Source: a virus
Strand: one strand, 5' to 3'
DNA length: 64,000 bases
IMG/VR virus record: IMGVR_UViG_3300034375_007958
Span: 62,001-126,000 of that record
Shown: positions 8,379-16,207 of the stretch, piece after piece
How the letters are laid out: each line of letters begins with the position of its first letter
Position numbering within the stretch: position 1 is the first letter of the stretch
Notes under the pieces: model-generated
Told to the model about the DNA's origin: nothing
What the model saw: the letters and a program-made list of their open reading frames with translations, nothing else
Database searches by the model: none
Program-made: the position numbers and the translations under genes

Positions 8379-8696
8379 TTAGGCCGTTTCGGCAACTGCT
8401 TCTGCCTGCGAGGAACGCACCTTGGCGCCCGAGACCTTAACGGTGTTACTACCGTTGTACTTAGTGTCAGCCGCATCGATAGCAGCCTGATATGCCGGAG
8501 TCTGATACAACTCCGTAGTCTTCAAGAAAGACACAATTGCCGGCTTGTCCATAGCCTTGGGCAACTCCATCAACTCAATGTCGGTGTGACCGGACTTGGC
8601 CAACACTTTAACACGAGTCATGTCGTTGGCAAAACGAACTTTGACTTCGCCCTTTTGGGTAGAAACACCAGCAACAGAAAACAGTTTAGTAGACAT
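8379..8696 (-). CDS. Conserved small phage protein, strongly promoted
   Basis: 105 residues from MSTKLFSVAGVST; the upstream GTG would abut the GGAG site, so the ATG at 8696 is preferred. Basic to neutral, no membrane segment, Ala-rich tail. The gene is bounded by a perfect promoter (8754-8782) and a strong terminator (8333-8361), so it forms a one-gene transcript that is likely abundant early. Function unknown. Confidence 0.65.
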   Translation of the reverse strand: MSTKLFSVAGVSTQKGEVKVRFANDMTRVKVLAKSGHTDIELMELPKAMDKPAIVSFLKTTELYQTPAYQAAIDAADTKYNGSNTVKVSGAKVRSSQAEAVAETA

Positions 8697-8753
8697 AGAA
8701 AACACTCCAAGTTAGTTGAAAATCATGTTAGCGTCATGTGCTAACATATTCAA

Positions 8754-8782
8754 ATTATAGTTGATATTGGAATTAATGTCAA
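8754..8782 (-). promoter_or_regulatory. Consensus early promoter
   Basis: TTGACA (8777-8782), 17-nt spacer, TATAAT (8754-8759). Confidence 0.88.
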
Positions 8783-8809
8783 CCATATTTTGAATTAGTT
8801 TTGCCAAAA

Positions 8810-8938
8810 TTATTTGGCCAATTCCTTGCTTTGGGTTTGAATTTCGGAAACACCTTTATCCAAGATGCGGCTAATACCACCGAATCCCACACTGGCAACC
8901 ACAACACCTAAAACAAATCCTGTGACAAATTTAAACAC
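8810..8938 (-). CDS. Small membrane-anchored protein (GTG start)
   Basis: 42 residues. The GTG at 8938 is chosen because AGGAG lies 6 nt before it. The frame begins VFKFVTGFVLGVVVASVGFG, a single hydrophobic helix, followed by a polar tail. It overlaps the preceding gene by 8 nt. Nested membrane-protein pairs can be spanins, but there is no lipobox here. Confidence 0.55.
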   Translation of the reverse strand: MFKFVTGFVLGVVVASVGFGGISRILDKGVSEIQTQSKELAK

Positions 8939-9098
8939 GATATTCTCCTGCGATTTGACGTGCCTGTTGCATTTGCTCCTGCATGACAGCAACATCGATT
9001 CGGCACTCATGGATTAGGTCAAGTGCTTGGAACATATAGTATGCTGACCAAGCCAGAAAAAACACCACAAAAAACAAAAAAACTGTAATTGGTATCAT
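8931..9098 (-). CDS. Small membrane protein with amphipathic tail
   Basis: 55 residues, MIPITVFLFFVVFFLAWSAY, then a helical polar region rich in Gln. AAGGAGTGGC precedes the ATG at 9098. Paired by overlap with the next small membrane gene. Confidence 0.55.
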   Translation of the reverse strand: MIPITVFLFFVVFFLAWSAYYMFQALDLIHECRIDVAVMQEQMQQARQIAGEYRV

Positions 9099-9107
9099 TG
9101 CCACTCC

Positions 9108-9344
9108 TTAAACTGCTTGATTCCAAATTGCACGATTACGCACAACCCACACACACATTTCTTGATAGTCTTTTTTGCTCATAGTGTTCCATTCTGCAAC
9201 GACACCGTTGATGTCGTTAGCACGAACTCTACGAGCATAGTTTGCAATCTTGTTTTTCCAGTATTGATTTTTAGTGTCAGACATATCTGCGTCGTTGGTT
9301 GCGATAAAATCTAAAACTTTACGAACAATGGATTTCACACTCAT
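9108..9344 (-). CDS. Hypothetical protein under AGTACT promoter
   Basis: 78 residues, MSVKSIVRKVLDFIA, helical, basic, soluble. CAGGAGTTTGAA lies directly before the ATG, the same leader type as at 22.2-22.5 and 45.7 kb. No recognised domain. Confidence 0.6.
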   Translation of the reverse strand: MSVKSIVRKVLDFIATNDADMSDTKNQYWKNKIANYARRVRANDINGVVAEWNTMSKKDYQEMCVWVVRNRAIWNQAV

Positions 9345-9376
9345 TTCAAACTCCTGTTTTGTTACCCTATGCCATA

Positions 9377-9422
9377 ATTATAGCAAAATGGTGAATTTCA
9401 GTCAAGTACTACTTTAGTACTA
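9377..9422 (-). promoter_or_regulatory. Early promoter with AGTACT double box
   Basis: TTGACT (9400-9405), 17-nt spacer, TATAAT (9377-9382), with TAGTACTAAAGTAGTACT directly upstream. Confidence 0.82.
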
Positions 9423-9437
9423 CCAAAAGTGTTGTTT

Positions 9438-10289
9438 TTATACAACAGATTGTTGCTTGCGTTCCTGCCTAGTTCGACGCCAACCTTCACGCATCTTTTC
9501 CCGTTTAGCCAATTCGGTAGGGTCTGGACTAATAGGCACAGGATCTGATTCTGGCTCAACTTGGTCCAGCGTGGGTACAAATGCGTCATAGGCATTTTTG
9601 TTCAATTCAAACCCAATAAACTTTCTACCAAACCTCAAAGCAGTTCTAGCAGTGGTCAGTCCGCCACCAAAGCAGTCAAGAACAGTATCACCACGATTGC
9701 TAGAATACAAAATAAACTTTTTGATAAAATCTTCACTGAGTTGATTTTTATTTTTGACTTGTCCAGGTTTATAGTCCCTGGGCATATCCTGTACAGTTAG
9801 TCTATCATGATAACTGTCTTTTTGGTCAGTATATTTCCAATTCGAATTGAATGTACGTTTATTCTTACCTTTTTCTGGTTTGGACCAAAATAGTACATGA
9901 TAATGACTGCTCACAAACTTGTTTTTGGTACTAACACCAAAACTGTATTTGGCAATGATGTGGTTAATTTCTTGGAGATCTGTTGTATGCAATGCGTTTA
10001 ATACGTGATGCAGATTGGTATAGCCAGACACAATGTACAAACTGCCACCTGGTCTCAAGACTCTAGCACATTCTTGAATCCAATCCTGGCTAAACTTAGC
10101 GTATTGGCTCAATGGAACATCAATGTATCCTGGAACTACATTACTTTCGTCTCTGTGATAATGTACGTCCAGGCCGTCACCGTCAATCCCATACGGTGGG
10201 TCTGTGAATATTAAATCCACACTATCGTCTTGGACATGTTGTTGCATGCCCGACACGCAGTCTTGATTGTAAACTTGATAATCGCTCAT
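9438..10289 (-). CDS. DNA amino-methyltransferase (beta class)
   Basis: 283 residues. Catalytic motif IV DPPYG lies in LIFTDPPYGIDGDG (about 29-42). The SAM-binding motif I comes later as DTVLDCFGGG (near 205) with FIGFELN following. This IV-before-I order marks beta-class N6-adenine or N4-cytosine methyltransferases. It methylates DNA in a sequence-dependent way. Its ATG overlaps the stop of the possible nuclease gene by 4 nt, a layout typical of restriction-modification pairs. Alternative: a solitary phage methyltransferase guarding against host enzymes. Confidence 0.9.
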   Translation of the reverse strand: MSDYQVYNQDCVSGMQQHVQDDSVDLIFTDPPYGIDGDGLDVHYHRDESNVVPGYIDVPLSQYAKFSQDWIQECARVLRPGGSLYIVSGYTNLHHVLNALHTTDLQEINHIIAKYSFGVSTKNKFVSSHYHVLFWSKPEKGKNKRTFNSNWKYTDQKDSYHDRLTVQDMPRDYKPGQVKNKNQLSEDFIKKFILYSSNRGDTVLDCFGGGLTTARTALRFGRKFIGFELNKNAYDAFVPTLDQVEPESDPVPISPDPTELAKREKMREGWRRTRQERKQQSVV

Positions 10290-10912
10290 TGATTTAGTTT
10301 TACTTCCTTACGATCCAACTTACCAAAAAAATCCACCGGGTTGGTTACTTCCCCATGGAGCCAACAGATTAAATTATTATCTCCCACGCATTGCCTAATC
10401 TCACCAAGAGAAACTACAATCGAATCATGTCCGATGTTTTTCCCCTCATTTAATCTATGCTCAAAGTCTGCCACTTTTATGTCTTGCTTTTGTTTGAACA
10501 AAGGGTGTAATTTGGGCACTTGTTCTTTGGGCACAAACACTACCGCAGTGGGATAAGGTCGATAATGTTCAAAAAGACTGAGACTAAGCCCATCATATTT
10601 GTAAATGTATTCACGCCTGGCAGGGTCGGTTTGTTTATCAAACATCATGTCAGGGAAACTGGCTTCTGTCATTGTTTTACTTTTAGTTGTTCCCGACTTT
10701 TGCTCAATATGAAAATATCCATCTTCAGGCGCACTTGCGTCATCACCTGTTCTTCCTATAGTTTTACGCACACTAGGAATATAATCTTTGAGAATGTCTA
10801 TAGCAGTATATTCTCTATAACTATAATTATCTATTAGATTTATACCCGTAAAATCTACAACTTCTTTTAGTAATTTGAAAGCCTGTACTAAATTATTTTT
10901 TATATTAATCAT
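10286..10912 (-). CDS. Possible PD-(D/E)XK restriction-type nuclease
   Basis: 208 residues. No clear family match by eye. An acidic stretch DDASAPEDGYFHIEQKSG contains a candidate E-x-K active site preceded by Asp residues, as in PD-(D/E)XK nucleases. AT-rich at its 5' end. It is coupled to the methyltransferase and follows the GIY-YIG-like gene by 3 nt. The nuclease reading rests on the motif and the neighbourhood. Confidence 0.45.
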   Translation of the reverse strand: MINIKNNLVQAFKLLKEVVDFTGINLIDNYSYREYTAIDILKDYIPSVRKTIGRTGDDASAPEDGYFHIEQKSGTTKSKTMTEASFPDMMFDKQTDPARREYIYKYDGLSLSLFEHYRPYPTAVVFVPKEQVPKLHPLFKQKQDIKVADFEHRLNEGKNIGHDSIVVSLGEIRQCVGDNNLICWLHGEVTNPVDFFGKLDRKEVKLNQ

Positions 10913-10915
10913 ATT

Positions 10916-11329
10916 TTATAATACTAGACCTTCTTGTGTCCAATCAGTAAAATCTTCTACGTTATCCATAGTCAAAGGTAGAAACTCGCTGGGAACTAAA
11001 GTCAACTTGATAAAGTGTTCATTAACTAATTCGTCAATGAAATTCAAAATTTCTTTCAATTCAATATTGCTGATCCATTCACTCAGACCTGCTTCACTAC
11101 TAGCAATCCGATTTTTAAATTGGCGTTTAATTTTGGTTTCTGCTTCTTTAACATCAACATCTTCGCCAGTCCAAAACAAAATAAATTGCTCTTGCCAAAC
11201 AGGACCGACTGCTTGTTGATAAGCGGCTAGTCGTGTTCTGGTTTTATCTAAAGCGGCAACACCAACTTTGAAATCAGTGGGGTGTTCTACCCCAGGACAC
11301 TTGCGAATATAAAGTCCATATGGTCTCAT
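10916..11329 (-). CDS. GIY-YIG/T5orf172-like nuclease
   Basis: 137 residues. MRPYGLYIRK followed by FKVGVA and TRLAAYQQA resembles the GIY and YIG strands plus the conserved Arg of T5orf172/MUG113-type GIY-YIG domains. GLSEWI (near 95) would provide the Glu. The C-terminus is acidic. It overlaps the ParB-like gene by 4 nt. A role in DNA cleavage is inferred. Confidence 0.5.
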   Translation of the reverse strand: MRPYGLYIRKCPGVEHPTDFKVGVAALDKTRTRLAAYQQAVGPVWQEQFILFWTGEDVDVKEAETKIKRQFKNRIASSEAGLSEWISNIELKEILNFIDELVNEHFIKLTLVPSEFLPLTMDNVEDFTDWTQEGLVL

Positions 11330-12423
11330 TTTACTGGATAAGTGGCTTCAGGTTGCATCAACTTAAAGCCTTTCTTTTGATGTTTATTGTATGTTAAAAC
11401 CAACCCACTGGTAACTACAACCGGGTGAGCACCTAAACTACCAAAATGGTCTTCAAACTGTTCCTTAATACGAATATGCACTTTTTCGCTTTGCCCATAT
11501 ACCTTTTTAAGTATGGCGCCAAATTCTAAATCAAAGTCTTGTGGCAACAATTTACCAGTTTGAACTTCGGTTTGTTGATATAGTCGTGCCATAGCCAACA
11601 TCATAATACCTCTGACTTCTTCTTTGGGCCAAGTAGCACGATGAAACTTTAGACTACGGGCAAGGTAAATGCCTTTAATGCCCGAACTGGCCTGCACCAA
11701 ATCGTAACTGCCGTACAAGTGCTCGATGTGACTGATATCTCCTGCTTTACTGCTAACACGTTTGACTTGGCAGTTGTTTGCATCAATAATATTCTGTACC
11801 GTGACGCTTTCGGGCTCACCGCACTCGACACTAACCATGTGTTCGTCATAACGGCTGACTGGACGCTTGTTCTTTTTGTTAATTGTAAGAAAACTGCGGC
11901 CTGCTTTTAAGATAAGAATCTTTTCTGCTTCTGCCAGGCTATGTTCGTCATCAATTTCTGCTTCGGTATACCAAACAGGAATATGAGTCCAACCCATACG
12001 GACGCAAACACGAGTAGTATGGTGACCATCCCATAACAGATATTTGCCTGTGTTAGGGTCTTTGATTGCACAAGGCACAATAATCATGTCTGCCTTAAAA
12101 TCGTCCTCAATTTTTTGCACGTGGTTTGGTGCTACATCTCGTTGAAACCTGGGATCAATACCAACATCTTCCATTGGTGCCCATGCAAACTGAGGGACGC
12201 CCAATGACCTTGGATCCACACTAAGACGTGGAATAGGACTAGGACCCAGTATAGCATCAACGGCATCGGCGATGCTCATATTGTCAATAATGCCGTTTTG
12301 AAAATTGGTTGCCATCGTACGCAAATCAATTGCAGCATCTTCCATTTCAAACGGATTGGAATATTGTGACAAAAAGTTTTTGACACGCAGCTCTTTTTGT
12401 TTTGTTTTACTTAAGGTTGCCAT
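11326..12423 (-). CDS. ParB/sulfiredoxin-fold protein
   Basis: 365 residues. The ParB-like nuclease/NTPase core is seen around residues 85-155: VDPRFQRDV, then LLWDGHHTTRVCVRMGW, which corresponds to the DGxHR motif of ParB/Srx domains. The C-terminal 200 residues are unrecognised. ParB-fold proteins bind or cut DNA, or act as CTP/ATP enzymes. It is the first long gene of the nuclease/methyltransferase operon and may supply DNA recognition or regulation. Confidence 0.65.
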   Translation of the reverse strand: MATLSKTKQKELRVKNFLSQYSNPFEMEDAAIDLRTMATNFQNGIIDNMSIADAVDAILGPSPIPRLSVDPRSLGVPQFAWAPMEDVGIDPRFQRDVAPNHVQKIEDDFKADMIIVPCAIKDPNTGKYLLWDGHHTTRVCVRMGWTHIPVWYTEAEIDDEHSLAEAEKILILKAGRSFLTINKKNKRPVSRYDEHMVSVECGEPESVTVQNIIDANNCQVKRVSSKAGDISHIEHLYGSYDLVQASSGIKGIYLARSLKFHRATWPKEEVRGIMMLAMARLYQQTEVQTGKLLPQDFDLEFGAILKKVYGQSEKVHIRIKEQFEDHFGSLGAHPVVVTSGLVLTYNKHQKKGFKLMQPEATYPVK

Positions 12424-12428
12424 GATGA

Positions 12429-12689
12429 TTATTTGATTAAGTTGATGATTTGTTGATCCTGTGGTGAAACCTGACCAGTAGGAATCACAGTCTGTTGTGG
12501 TGTAACAATAATTACACGGGGAGGTTGACGGAAATTATACTGTTGCATTTTCTGTTGATAATAACTGGGAGGAAATGGATTGGGTACCACATTCCTCAGT
12601 CTGGGTTCTTGATACTGTTGGCTTTGATATACCACTTGGGCATGAGCAGAACCAACAACCAGTGCAGTGAGTAGAATTAGTGTTTTCAT
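12429..12689 (-). CDS. Small exported Gln/Pro-rich protein
   Basis: 86 residues. Signal peptide MKTLILLTALVVGSAHA, cut before QVVYQ. The mature part is rich in Gln, Pro and Tyr. Expected periplasmic. It is the first gene after an AGTACT promoter and lies 5 nt upstream of the ParB-like gene, so it heads the operon. Confidence 0.6.
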   Translation of the reverse strand: MKTLILLTALVVGSAHAQVVYQSQQYQEPRLRNVVPNPFPPSYYQQKMQQYNFRQPPRVIIVTPQQTVIPTGQVSPQDQQIINLIK

Positions 12690-12695
12690 ACTGTG

Positions 12696-12755
12696 ATTAT
12701 ATGCTCAAAAACTATTTACGTCAAGTACTACTTTGGTGTTAATACTTTAGTACTA
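12696..12755 (-). promoter_or_regulatory. Early promoter with extended AGTACT box, nuclease/methyltransferase operon
   Basis: TTGACG (12719-12724), 17-nt spacer, TATAAT (12696-12701). The two AGTACT boxes are further apart here, separated by an insertion (AACACCAAAGT region). Confidence 0.75.
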
Positions 12756-13317
12756 GTTCTTTTAACAGTTTGACCACCCTGCCGCTTTGCACTATTTCGT
12801 AGTGATTGTCGTCGATTTCCACATAGTTGATGTCTGTGCGAGCAGTCATTGACTTTCTGGTCACTACGCCATCATTAGGTGCCTCCATCCAGGGCACATC
12901 ACCTATTGTGGTAACAATCTGTGTCCAAGGACATTTGACTTCGATGTACTTGGTAGTTTTGACAAATTCGCTATGAGGCATAATGTCGTTGAACAGTAGA
13001 TAGTCTTTGTTCATTACTTTACCTAAGATAGCTAACTCACTGCCTGCAAATGGTGTAGCAAGGCTGACCACTTGCTTGATGCGTTTTGGAAACTGTTCCA
13101 GTAGGTGTAAGGCATACAGTCCGCCCATGCTGTGGCAGATAATAAAAAGAGGTCCTGTTGTAGAACCTATCCGTTTTGTCATGTCTTCTAAATTTTCTTG
13201 TGCGGTCTTAGTTCGGGGATAATCAATATATAAGTAGTCTTCTGCTTTGATAACTTCCTGAATGAAAGCGAAACTGTTATGGCTGGCAGTAGCGCCATGT
13301 ATATAAACTATTTTCAT
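12739..13317 (-). CDS. Alpha/beta-hydrolase (lipase/esterase-like)
   Basis: 192 residues. Oxyanion-type YIHGATASHNSF start (4-15), nucleophile elbow CHSMGG near 60, APNDGVV supplying an acidic residue (about 148-155) and DDNHYEIV the catalytic His (about 171). A serine hydrolase of the PGAP1/lipase type. Substrate unknown. It starts directly after the amidoligase gene and is presumably transcribed with it. Confidence 0.8.
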   Translation of the reverse strand: MKIVYIHGATASHNSFAFIQEVIKAEDYLYIDYPRTKTAQENLEDMTKRIGSTTGPLFIICHSMGGLYALHLLEQFPKRIKQVVSLATPFAGSELAILGKVMNKDYLLFNDIMPHSEFVKTTKYIEVKCPWTQIVTTIGDVPWMEAPNDGVVTRKSMTARTDINYVEIDDNHYEIVQSGRVVKLLKELVLKY

Positions 13318-13319
13318 CG

Positions 13320-15617
13320 TTACCTTAGTTCTGGAACTACTTCCACACCCTGTTGCATTTGGTCAGGATTCTGTCTTAACCAGTTCATGGCATGACGGTT
13401 AGCATCGCTTTGTGCATTACCTATACCGCTGATTCTGTGTATGACTCTGCCATTAGCATCTTTAATTAACCAAGTACCTGTAAAATCGCCACCACGTGGT
13501 GCAGGCTGTGAACGTGCTCTGCGTAGGCCTATACTGCCAGTGTCCATGTCAAATTCTGCGGCTGCTTCCTCGCGATATCTTCGGCCCATTTCTAAAGCCA
13601 TGTCATCGTTGGCGGCCCAGTAAGTACGCATCACTATGCCTGAACCTCTGTTGAATAATTCATATTTAATGCTGCCTGCTTCGCCTGCTGGCCTTGGATC
13701 TGTCACCGAAGGTATATCCTGGAAACGATCTTTGGTGCCACTAGAGGCTTTGCGTACCACTTTGGCTGTAACTCCGGGTTCACCGCGCCATTCTGGATAA
13801 CCATCTGTTCTTGTGGCTTTGTCAATGGCTTCTTCCTCGGTTTGAGCAATTACATTTATAAGGGCACTGGATCCTTGTTTTCTAACTTCCCATACATAGT
13901 CTACACCGGGCTCTAACTTGCCGGCTTTTGCTTTGCGAGTTAGTTGTGCCTGTTTGATAAAACTCTTTAGTGCGCTGAAAGGCAGTTCACCTTTGACAAA
14001 CTGTGCAAAATAACTCAGTGGATCTTTTTCACTCTTAATTTCAAACAGTTTGTATAATTTTTTCAAGTAGTCCTGTCTGTACTTGTCTGGTTTACAGGCA
14101 GCATCTAAGGCCACAACAAAACGTAATACTGTGTTTTTCAGTTTATCAAGGTCCTGGCCTAACCAGTCGCCACCAGGACTACGAAACTCTACATAGTTGT
14201 CGTGTATGTTAATGCTGGTGTACTTTGCAGTGGTAGGACCGTGAATGGTTTGACTGGCCATGGTGTTAAGATTGTCGCGCATGTGGTCAAACAGTTGTTT
14301 TATTTTGTCAGGATCATTTATGCCACGTTCTTTAATCTTACTGATAGCACTGCGAGCATAGGTGTTGCTACGTCTATCAAATTGATCCAACACATACTCG
14401 TCACCGACCAACAGTGCCAGTTTGATATAGTCTAACTTTTCTAAACTAAAGTCAGGAATACTGACGTTCATGTGCAGGCCTGTGCTTTCATTGGTATAGC
14501 AACCGTAACTCTTGGCCCACTTGTAGACTTTGGCTAAATCGTTAAGCATTTCATCCACTGTCATGGGAGGACTTACAAATTCTAATCCTGCGTCGTTAGT
14601 GTCGTCTGCGTCTAAACTGCTGTCGGGTTCTACAATATAACTTGTGTCATCTCTGCGAGCACCGTGATAACTTCTACTGGCTTTGACGGGTTTATCAATG
14701 GCAAGTTCAAAATCGCTGGCCACTGTGTCAACGTCGGTGTCACCACCTCCACTTGTCCAATAAGGCCAGTTTATTTCGAAATTGTTTTCGACATCGCTCA
14801 TGTAGCGATAGTAAAGGTCTAACCATTCTGATTCATCAGTGTCACCGATTTGATCTTCACGATACAGATCGTATGCTTCTTGCCAGTCTTTGGTCTTTTT
14901 GTCTATAGCGTTTTGTACATAGTCGTCAATGACTTTGTTATAAAATTCCTTGTCTCTTTGAAACTTTTCTCTGTCATCTTCTTCGTAATAGCCAGCGTCC
15001 ATGATGTCGTCGTCGCTGACATTGTTGATGATCCAGTCCTTGACCATTTCATATTCTTCTTCCTGCCAATTTTCGCCAATCTGTTCATCCTCCCACTCCC
15101 AGAATTCTTCTTGCATACGTTCAATGAGTCGGCTGACTTCGCGACTGCTGTTGTAGTCACCGTCATAGAAGAAATCTCTGATGTCGGACCAACTGCGTGA
15201 GCGCTGATCTTGGTCGTAGTCGGGCTCGTATTCACTGTCTTCGTCCTGTGCATTTGGCACAATCATTTCAAATTCCATACCAGCACGAGCATTGATTTCG
15301 CCAGCAAGTTTTTCTAAGTTGCTGGGACTCATGTTAATTTCAAACAGGTCCTCGTCTTCCTGTATCTTGCTTTCTGTGATTCTGTCTTTGTAAGCAGACT
15401 TAGGTACACGCCCAAATTTGTTCTTTGTTGTTAGTAGGGGAGGCACACCTGCAGGGTCCGTCGTCCACCCCATCTTCTTGGCCTGTCGCTGTACTTCGCC
15501 AGGTTTGATGTCTTGGCTAATGGCCATTTGAAATCTTGGATCACGTGCTTCTGCGTCGTTGACAGGCACATAACCACCAAATTCTTTTAATACTTTTTTT
15601 ACTTCTTTAAAGCGCAT
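13320..15617 (-). CDS. Amidoligase (GCS-like fold) large protein
   Basis: 765 residues. The amidoligase core lies around 112-490: GMEFEMIVP (metal-binding Glu), IVEPDSSL, GLEFVSPPMT, STGLHMNVSIPD, and YTSINIHDNYVEFRSPGGDWL. These motifs match the glutamine-synthetase-fold COOH-NH2 ligases that form amide bonds with amino acids. A long acidic, Tyr- and Trp-rich insertion (about 125-290) interrupts the core, and the C-terminal 200 residues are unrecognised. Phage members are thought to modify proteins or peptidoglycan-related peptides. A late-type promoter ends 7 nt upstream of its ATG. Confidence 0.72.
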   Translation of the reverse strand: MRFKEVKKVLKEFGGYVPVNDAEARDPRFQMAISQDIKPGEVQRQAKKMGWTTDPAGVPPLLTTKNKFGRVPKSAYKDRITESKIQEDEDLFEINMSPSNLEKLAGEINARAGMEFEMIVPNAQDEDSEYEPDYDQDQRSRSWSDIRDFFYDGDYNSSREVSRLIERMQEEFWEWEDEQIGENWQEEEYEMVKDWIINNVSDDDIMDAGYYEEDDREKFQRDKEFYNKVIDDYVQNAIDKKTKDWQEAYDLYREDQIGDTDESEWLDLYYRYMSDVENNFEINWPYWTSGGGDTDVDTVASDFELAIDKPVKASRSYHGARRDDTSYIVEPDSSLDADDTNDAGLEFVSPPMTVDEMLNDLAKVYKWAKSYGCYTNESTGLHMNVSIPDFSLEKLDYIKLALLVGDEYVLDQFDRRSNTYARSAISKIKERGINDPDKIKQLFDHMRDNLNTMASQTIHGPTTAKYTSINIHDNYVEFRSPGGDWLGQDLDKLKNTVLRFVVALDAACKPDKYRQDYLKKLYKLFEIKSEKDPLSYFAQFVKGELPFSALKSFIKQAQLTRKAKAGKLEPGVDYVWEVRKQGSSALINVIAQTEEEAIDKATRTDGYPEWRGEPGVTAKVVRKASSGTKDRFQDIPSVTDPRPAGEAGSIKYELFNRGSGIVMRTYWAANDDMALEMGRRYREEAAAEFDMDTGSIGLRRARSQPAPRGGDFTGTWLIKDANGRVIHRISGIGNAQSDANRHAMNWLRQNPDQMQQGVEVVPELR

Positions 15618-15624
15618 GGTATCG

Positions 15625-15632
15625 TATTTATA
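15625..15632 (-). promoter_or_regulatory. Late-type promoter of the amidoligase gene
   Basis: TATAAATA fused to the preceding terminator T-tract and followed by CGATACC and the ATG, so the transcript would have almost no leader. Confidence 0.6.
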
Positions 15633-15661
15633 AAAAAAAGGACTTCCACTAAGAAGTCCTT
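15632..15661 (-). terminator. Terminator after the exported nuclease gene
   Basis: Minus strand GGACTTC...GAAGTCC hairpin followed by T8. The T-tract runs into the late promoter. Confidence 0.88.
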
Positions 15662-15725
15662 AAAGCATTGAAATTAATGCTGTTTATTATAACTGTCGTC
15701 TGCTGTGTTAGAGCAGGGTCAGCAT

Positions 15726-16160
15726 TTAATCACACCAACTCTGCTTTTTCTCGCCGTAGTACTCTCGTGCGTGTCCGTTTGCAATAAGTTCTTTACGTAG
15801 GCTTTTACCGTCAACAATTACGTCTCCCAGTACTCTACCTCCAAACTTGTCCCAATCGGAAATAGCAATTTTAATTGATTTACCTTTTTTAATCATGGCC
15901 TTTGTAAAAGCAGTGGCAGCATCACCTGCCTTCTTTTCTTTATCACACTGACCACGCCATCCTTTTTCAGGAGTATCTACTCCATAGACCCTAATGCTTA
16001 GTTCCTTTTTAATGGGATCTGGCACCCAAGGTGCTTCAAACTTAACAGTGTCGCCGTCCACGACTTTAGTTACTTTCCAGTCATATTCAACCATTTTGAC
16101 TTCTTTGGCTGACGCTGTAAACGCTAAAAATGATGTTAATAAAATTAGAAAAACTCGCAT
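15726..16160 (-). CDS. Exported staphylococcal-nuclease-like (SNase) protein
   Basis: 144 residues. Signal peptide MRVFLILLTSFLAFTASA, then the SNase fold: KVVDGDTVKF, RVYGVDTPEKG with catalytic Asp/Glu, and DKFGGRVLGDV with the catalytic Arg. It cleaves DNA or RNA with Ca2+ and is expected in the periplasm, where it could degrade incoming DNA (superinfection exclusion) or scavenge nucleotides. A late-type element TAAATA lies just upstream with AAGGAG. It diverges from the radical SAM gene. Confidence 0.88.
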   Translation of the reverse strand: MRVFLILLTSFLAFTASAKEVKMVEYDWKVTKVVDGDTVKFEAPWVPDPIKKELSIRVYGVDTPEKGWRGQCDKEKKAGDAATAFTKAMIKKGKSIKIAISDWDKFGGRVLGDVIVDGKSLRKELIANGHAREYYGEKKQSWCD

Positions 16161-16178
16161 ACTTACTCCTTGATTTTG

Positions 16179-16186
16179 TATTTAGC
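16179..16186 (-). promoter_or_regulatory. Late-type promoter of the exported nuclease gene
   Basis: GCTAAATA, about 20 nt ahead of the ATG. Confidence 0.5.
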
Positions 16187-16207
16187 AAAAATTGCCCACT
16201 AAGTATT

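Noticed and set aside
14903-15262. 119-codon minus-strand ORF within the amidoligase gene
   Set aside because: Out-of-frame Thr/Lys/Met-rich shadow of the acidic insertion, with no ribosome site.
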